Assembly (NCBI GenBank): GCA_014523525.1
Contig: JAATVL010000092.1
Span: 1 to 15,960, forward strand
Direction of reading: 5' to 3'
Source: Nitrososphaerales archaeon TH703
GTDB taxonomy: Archaea > Thermoproteota > Nitrososphaeria > Nitrososphaerales > Nitrososphaeraceae
Length of the DNA stretch: 15,960 nucleotides
The notes under the pieces: generated by a model
What the model was told of the DNA's origin: nothing
The model's database searches: none
What the model saw: only the letters and a program-made list of their open reading frames with translations
Shown here: positions 13,764-15,960 of the stretch, one piece after another
How positions within the stretch are numbered: the first letter of the stretch is position 1
How the letters are laid out: each line of letters starts with the position of its first letter
Program-made: the position numbers and the translations under genes

Positions 13764-13838
13764 GGAGGGGTGGTCTAGACTGGTTATGATACCTGCCTTA
13801 CACGCAGGTGGTCATGGGTTCGAATCCCATCCCCTCCA
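13764..13838 (+). tRNA. tRNA-Val, anticodon UAC
   Basis: The 75-base sequence folds as a full cloverleaf. The acceptor stem GGAGGGG pairs with CCCCTCC. The anticodon stem CCTGC pairs with GCAGG around loop CTTACAC, giving anticodon TAC for valine. The T stem ATGGG pairs with CCCAT around TTCGAAT. The D arm has about three pairs (G-T, T-A, C-G) and includes AGACTGGTTA. The discriminator base is A, as usual for valine tRNA. CCA is not encoded, as TA follows. There is no intron, and I saw no second copy of the 3' end in the window that would mark an integrated element. Confidence 0.97.
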
Positions 13839-14007
13839 TATTGATAATGTATAAATTATAACGATAATCCAATTTGGTAAAATTTGTTGAAATATGATAA
13901 GTAATAACGGGCTTTATAGATTTCCTATGCAACATTTATTTCTGCAAACTCAAGAAACTTTGAAGCTGAGTGCGATCTCAAATAGTCTAATTACATGATT
14001 AAAAGAA

Positions 14008-14015
14008 ATTAAATA
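14008..14015 (+). promoter_or_regulatory. TATA-like box for the complete sensor kinase
   Basis: ATTAAATA is centred about 29 bases before the ATG at 14041, giving a predicted transcript start within a few bases of the start codon. Confidence 0.4.
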
Positions 14016-14040
14016 CTGCAAGAAATCAATTGGATAACTA

Positions 14041-15822
14041 ATGAGACTAATTCGTAGTAAACTGATGTATATAGGTGTCATATCAGTTATTATAATAGCA
14101 GTCGCTTCCTACGGATTATTTTTTTTCTTTCAAAGAGTCAATGAAAAAAGTATCAGAGAAAGCATATTCGAACACGAATTGGATCATCAGATAAGTTCTA
14201 CTAATTCAATTTCTCAGCATATTGGCTCAGATCTTCGGCTAGTTACCTCTATGCTTGAGGATTTGGGGGATTCGATATATTTGCAAAATGAGACGTTATC
14301 AGGAGATAAAGTTAGCAAGTTACTCGAAAAAAAATTTAACCAGATTAATTCTCTCACGAAAGTTGATAGTCTTTTAATTATAGATAAGGATGGCGTTATA
14401 ACTACTCGGAAGGCATCAAAGGGATTAGAAGCTTTGATGAATAAAGATATCTCATTTAATGAATTTATGAAACAAACCAAAGAAAGCCTTCAACCAGTAT
14501 ATTCTGATGGTTTTACAGGAATAGATGGTAAGTATAGAATAGCGATAACTTATCCAATTATCAGTTTAAATGATGGTCACTATATTGGAACAGTAGTAGC
14601 AACTTTACCTACTATTGAGTTTTTTAAGAATTATGGGAATGTCAATGACATAAATTCCCAGTTTTTAGTGGCCTTTGACAAAAAGGGAAACCTTTTGGCC
14701 GTAGGAGCGAGTGGAGATCTGGTGGGGAAGAATTTTTTTGGGAAGGAAACACAGCAGTTTATCAATCACAATAACGATCTGAACAATCTGACTCGATATT
14801 TGTTGGCCGGAAATATTGGATATGCAATGTATGATTATGGAAGGGGAGAGAGATTGAATACTCAATCTCCAATACTAACAGGGGCAAAACCTGTGTATTT
14901 CCTTCAAATAGTAACGCCAACAGATAGAATATATTCTAAGATAAATTCCGTACTTTTTACCGAAGGTGTAAAGATGTTGACCTTACTTACAGGAACTACT
15001 GCTGCAATAATAGTTCTGGTCTTTCTTTTAAGAAAATGGTATAGTATATTACAAGATGAAGTTACGAAACGTACCCGCGACTTGAACGACTCTAATTACA
15101 AATTGATGAAAGCAAACGAATCACTTAAGAATAAGGATGAAGCACAAAATAAATTCATCAATGTCGCTGCTCATGAGCTTCGGACTCCAATACAGCCTAT
15201 CCTTAATGCTATTTACCTTCTCCAATCCGCAAATTTAATGCCAGAAAAACAAAATCAATATATGGATATTATAAAGAGAAATACTGAAAAATTAGTCAGA
15301 CTTGCAGAGGATATACTCGACGTTACTAGAATAGAGAGCAATTCTCTAAAATTAATGAGTGAACGAATTAATTTGTATGATGTCATATTAAACAGTATTG
15401 AAGAATATAACAGAAATGGTCAGTTTATCTATAAGGATCTGATAGTAAATTACGAAAGTGCTAATAAATCAATCTTTGTCAGCGGTGACAAGATGAGATT
15501 AAGTCAGGTCATGCTTAACCTTCTTGATAATGCTGGCAAATTTACCAAAAGAGGATCAATTACGATTACAACAGAAATTAAATCGGATAGCGTTCAGGTT
15601 ACTGTAAAAGATACTGGAACTGGAATACATCCTGAAATATACCCAAAGTTATTTTCCAAATTTGCAACAAAATCAGATAGGGGAACTGGACTGGGTTTAT
15701 TTATTTCAAAAAGCATTGTCGAAGCACATGGTGGTAAAATATGGGCTGAAAGTAGTTCTCATCAAAAAGGAGCTACTTTTATCTTTACACTGCCACTTTC
15801 AGATCAAGAGAATATTGAGTAA
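14041..15822 (+). CDS. Membrane dCache sensor histidine kinase, complete
   Basis: The 593-residue kinase has a first membrane helix (about 8-30), an extracellular double-Cache sensor (about 35-300), and a second helix (about 310-331). A coiled-coil linker (about 338-368) leads to a HisKA dimerisation domain with phospho-acceptor H378 in NVAAHELRTPIQPIL, then a HATPase domain. The ATPase domain shows the N box N493/N497 (MLNLLDNAGK), G1 box DTGTG (524-528), F box LFSKF (537-541) and G2 box GTGLGLF (548-554). All residues for autophosphorylation are intact. No receiver is attached, so the partner regulator is separate. It is a close paralogue of the truncated kinase at 1-1086, but in the first Cache module this protein has NKDISFNEF where the paralogue has GADFSQREW. 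The arginine and tryptophan there are lost and ligands may differ. No regulator gene sits beside it. Confidence 0.95.
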   Translation: MRLIRSKLMYIGVISVIIIAVASYGLFFFFQRVNEKSIRESIFEHELDHQISSTNSISQHIGSDLRLVTSMLEDLGDSIYLQNETLSGDKVSKLLEKKFNQINSLTKVDSLLIIDKDGVITTRKASKGLEALMNKDISFNEFMKQTKESLQPVYSDGFTGIDGKYRIAITYPIISLNDGHYIGTVVATLPTIEFFKNYGNVNDINSQFLVAFDKKGNLLAVGASGDLVGKNFFGKETQQFINHNNDLNNLTRYLLAGNIGYAMYDYGRGERLNTQSPILTGAKPVYFLQIVTPTDRIYSKINSVLFTEGVKMLTLLTGTTAAIIVLVFLLRKWYSILQDEVTKRTRDLNDSNYKLMKANESLKNKDEAQNKFINVAAHELRTPIQPILNAIYLLQSANLMPEKQNQYMDIIKRNTEKLVRLAEDILDVTRIESNSLKLMSERINLYDVILNSIEEYNRNGQFIYKDLIVNYESANKSIFVSGDKMRLSQVMLNLLDNAGKFTKRGSITITTEIKSDSVQVTVKDTGTGIHPEIYPKLFSKFATKSDRGTGLGLFISKSIVEAHGGKIWAESSSHQKGATFIFTLPLSDQENIE

Positions 15823-15891
15823 AAAAATGACAACAATGAATCGTAGAAACGAATAGAATATTTGTCAGCTCAAAAAATCTTGGTAGTGGTT

Positions 15892-15905
15892 GCGATAGCT
15901 ATCGC
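15892..15905. repeat. Perfect 14-bp palindrome GCGATAGCTATCGC
   Basis: This perfect palindrome lies about 70 bases after the sensor kinase stop. It is notably GC-rich at its ends for such AT-rich surroundings. With no loop it is more like a protein-binding site than an RNA hairpin. No gene next to it is visible inside the window. Confidence 0.5.
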
Positions 15906-15960
15906 CTAATTCGGAATCCAGTTTAATTTAATAATTTCTATCAAGAAAATAATGTATTAA

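Noticed and set aside
13764..13838. tRNA-Val as an integration site for a mobile element
   Set aside because: No repeat of the tRNA 3' end and no integrase were seen in the window.

Overview
The window looks like a piece of an AT-rich chromosome from an ammonia-oxidising archaeon of the Nitrososphaeria (Thaumarchaeota), most likely the soil Nitrososphaera/Nitrosocosmicus group. That placement is inference. It rests on archaeal replication proteins (MCM, a Gins23-type GINS subunit, RFC small subunit), a preQ0 gene set as used for archaeosine, archaeal TATA boxes about 25-30 bases before many start codons, and many two-component proteins built in the style of this lineage. No rRNA, insertion sequence, transposase or CRISPR array was seen.

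Layout. (1) 1-3718 is a signalling island read on the minus strand: a winged-helix protein with a C-terminal receiver, a class III nucleotide cyclase with a C-terminal receiver, a doubtful 67-residue ORF, and a dCache sensor histidine kinase cut by the window edge. (2) 3688-4349 is a gene-free stretch. (3) 4350-5878 holds a secreted ABC-type solute-binding protein with no permease beside it. Its 3' end overlaps a short fragment resembling the N-terminal part of a YgjP/DUF45 metallopeptidase. (4) 5888-9576 is a replication cluster: gins23 and mcm abut on the minus strand, and rfcS is divergent on the plus strand. (5) 9664-12588 is a tightly packed minus-strand group: an unknown membrane protein, queC, queE and folE, followed by a zinc-ribbon protein with an acidic tail and its own TATA-like box. 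(6) 12702-13612 carries two adjacent small proteins of unknown role, each ending in a similar four-cysteine zinc ribbon. (7) 13764-13838 is tRNA-Val(UAC). (8) 14041-15822 is a second complete dCache histidine kinase, clearly a paralogue of the truncated one at the left edge.

How the genes fit together. FolE, QueE and QueC supply three of the four steps from GTP to preQ0, the precursor of archaeosine in tRNA. QueD is absent from the window. MCM and Gins23 belong to the replicative helicase, and RFC loads the sliding clamp. The left-hand island contains a sensor kinase and two receiver proteins with different outputs, one nucleotide cyclisation and one DNA binding. It could therefore be a branched phosphorelay with a cAMP arm, but the link is only inferred from proximity and shared orientation. 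The least explained parts are that island, the 6-TM protein fused by overlap to queC, and the zinc-ribbon pair.
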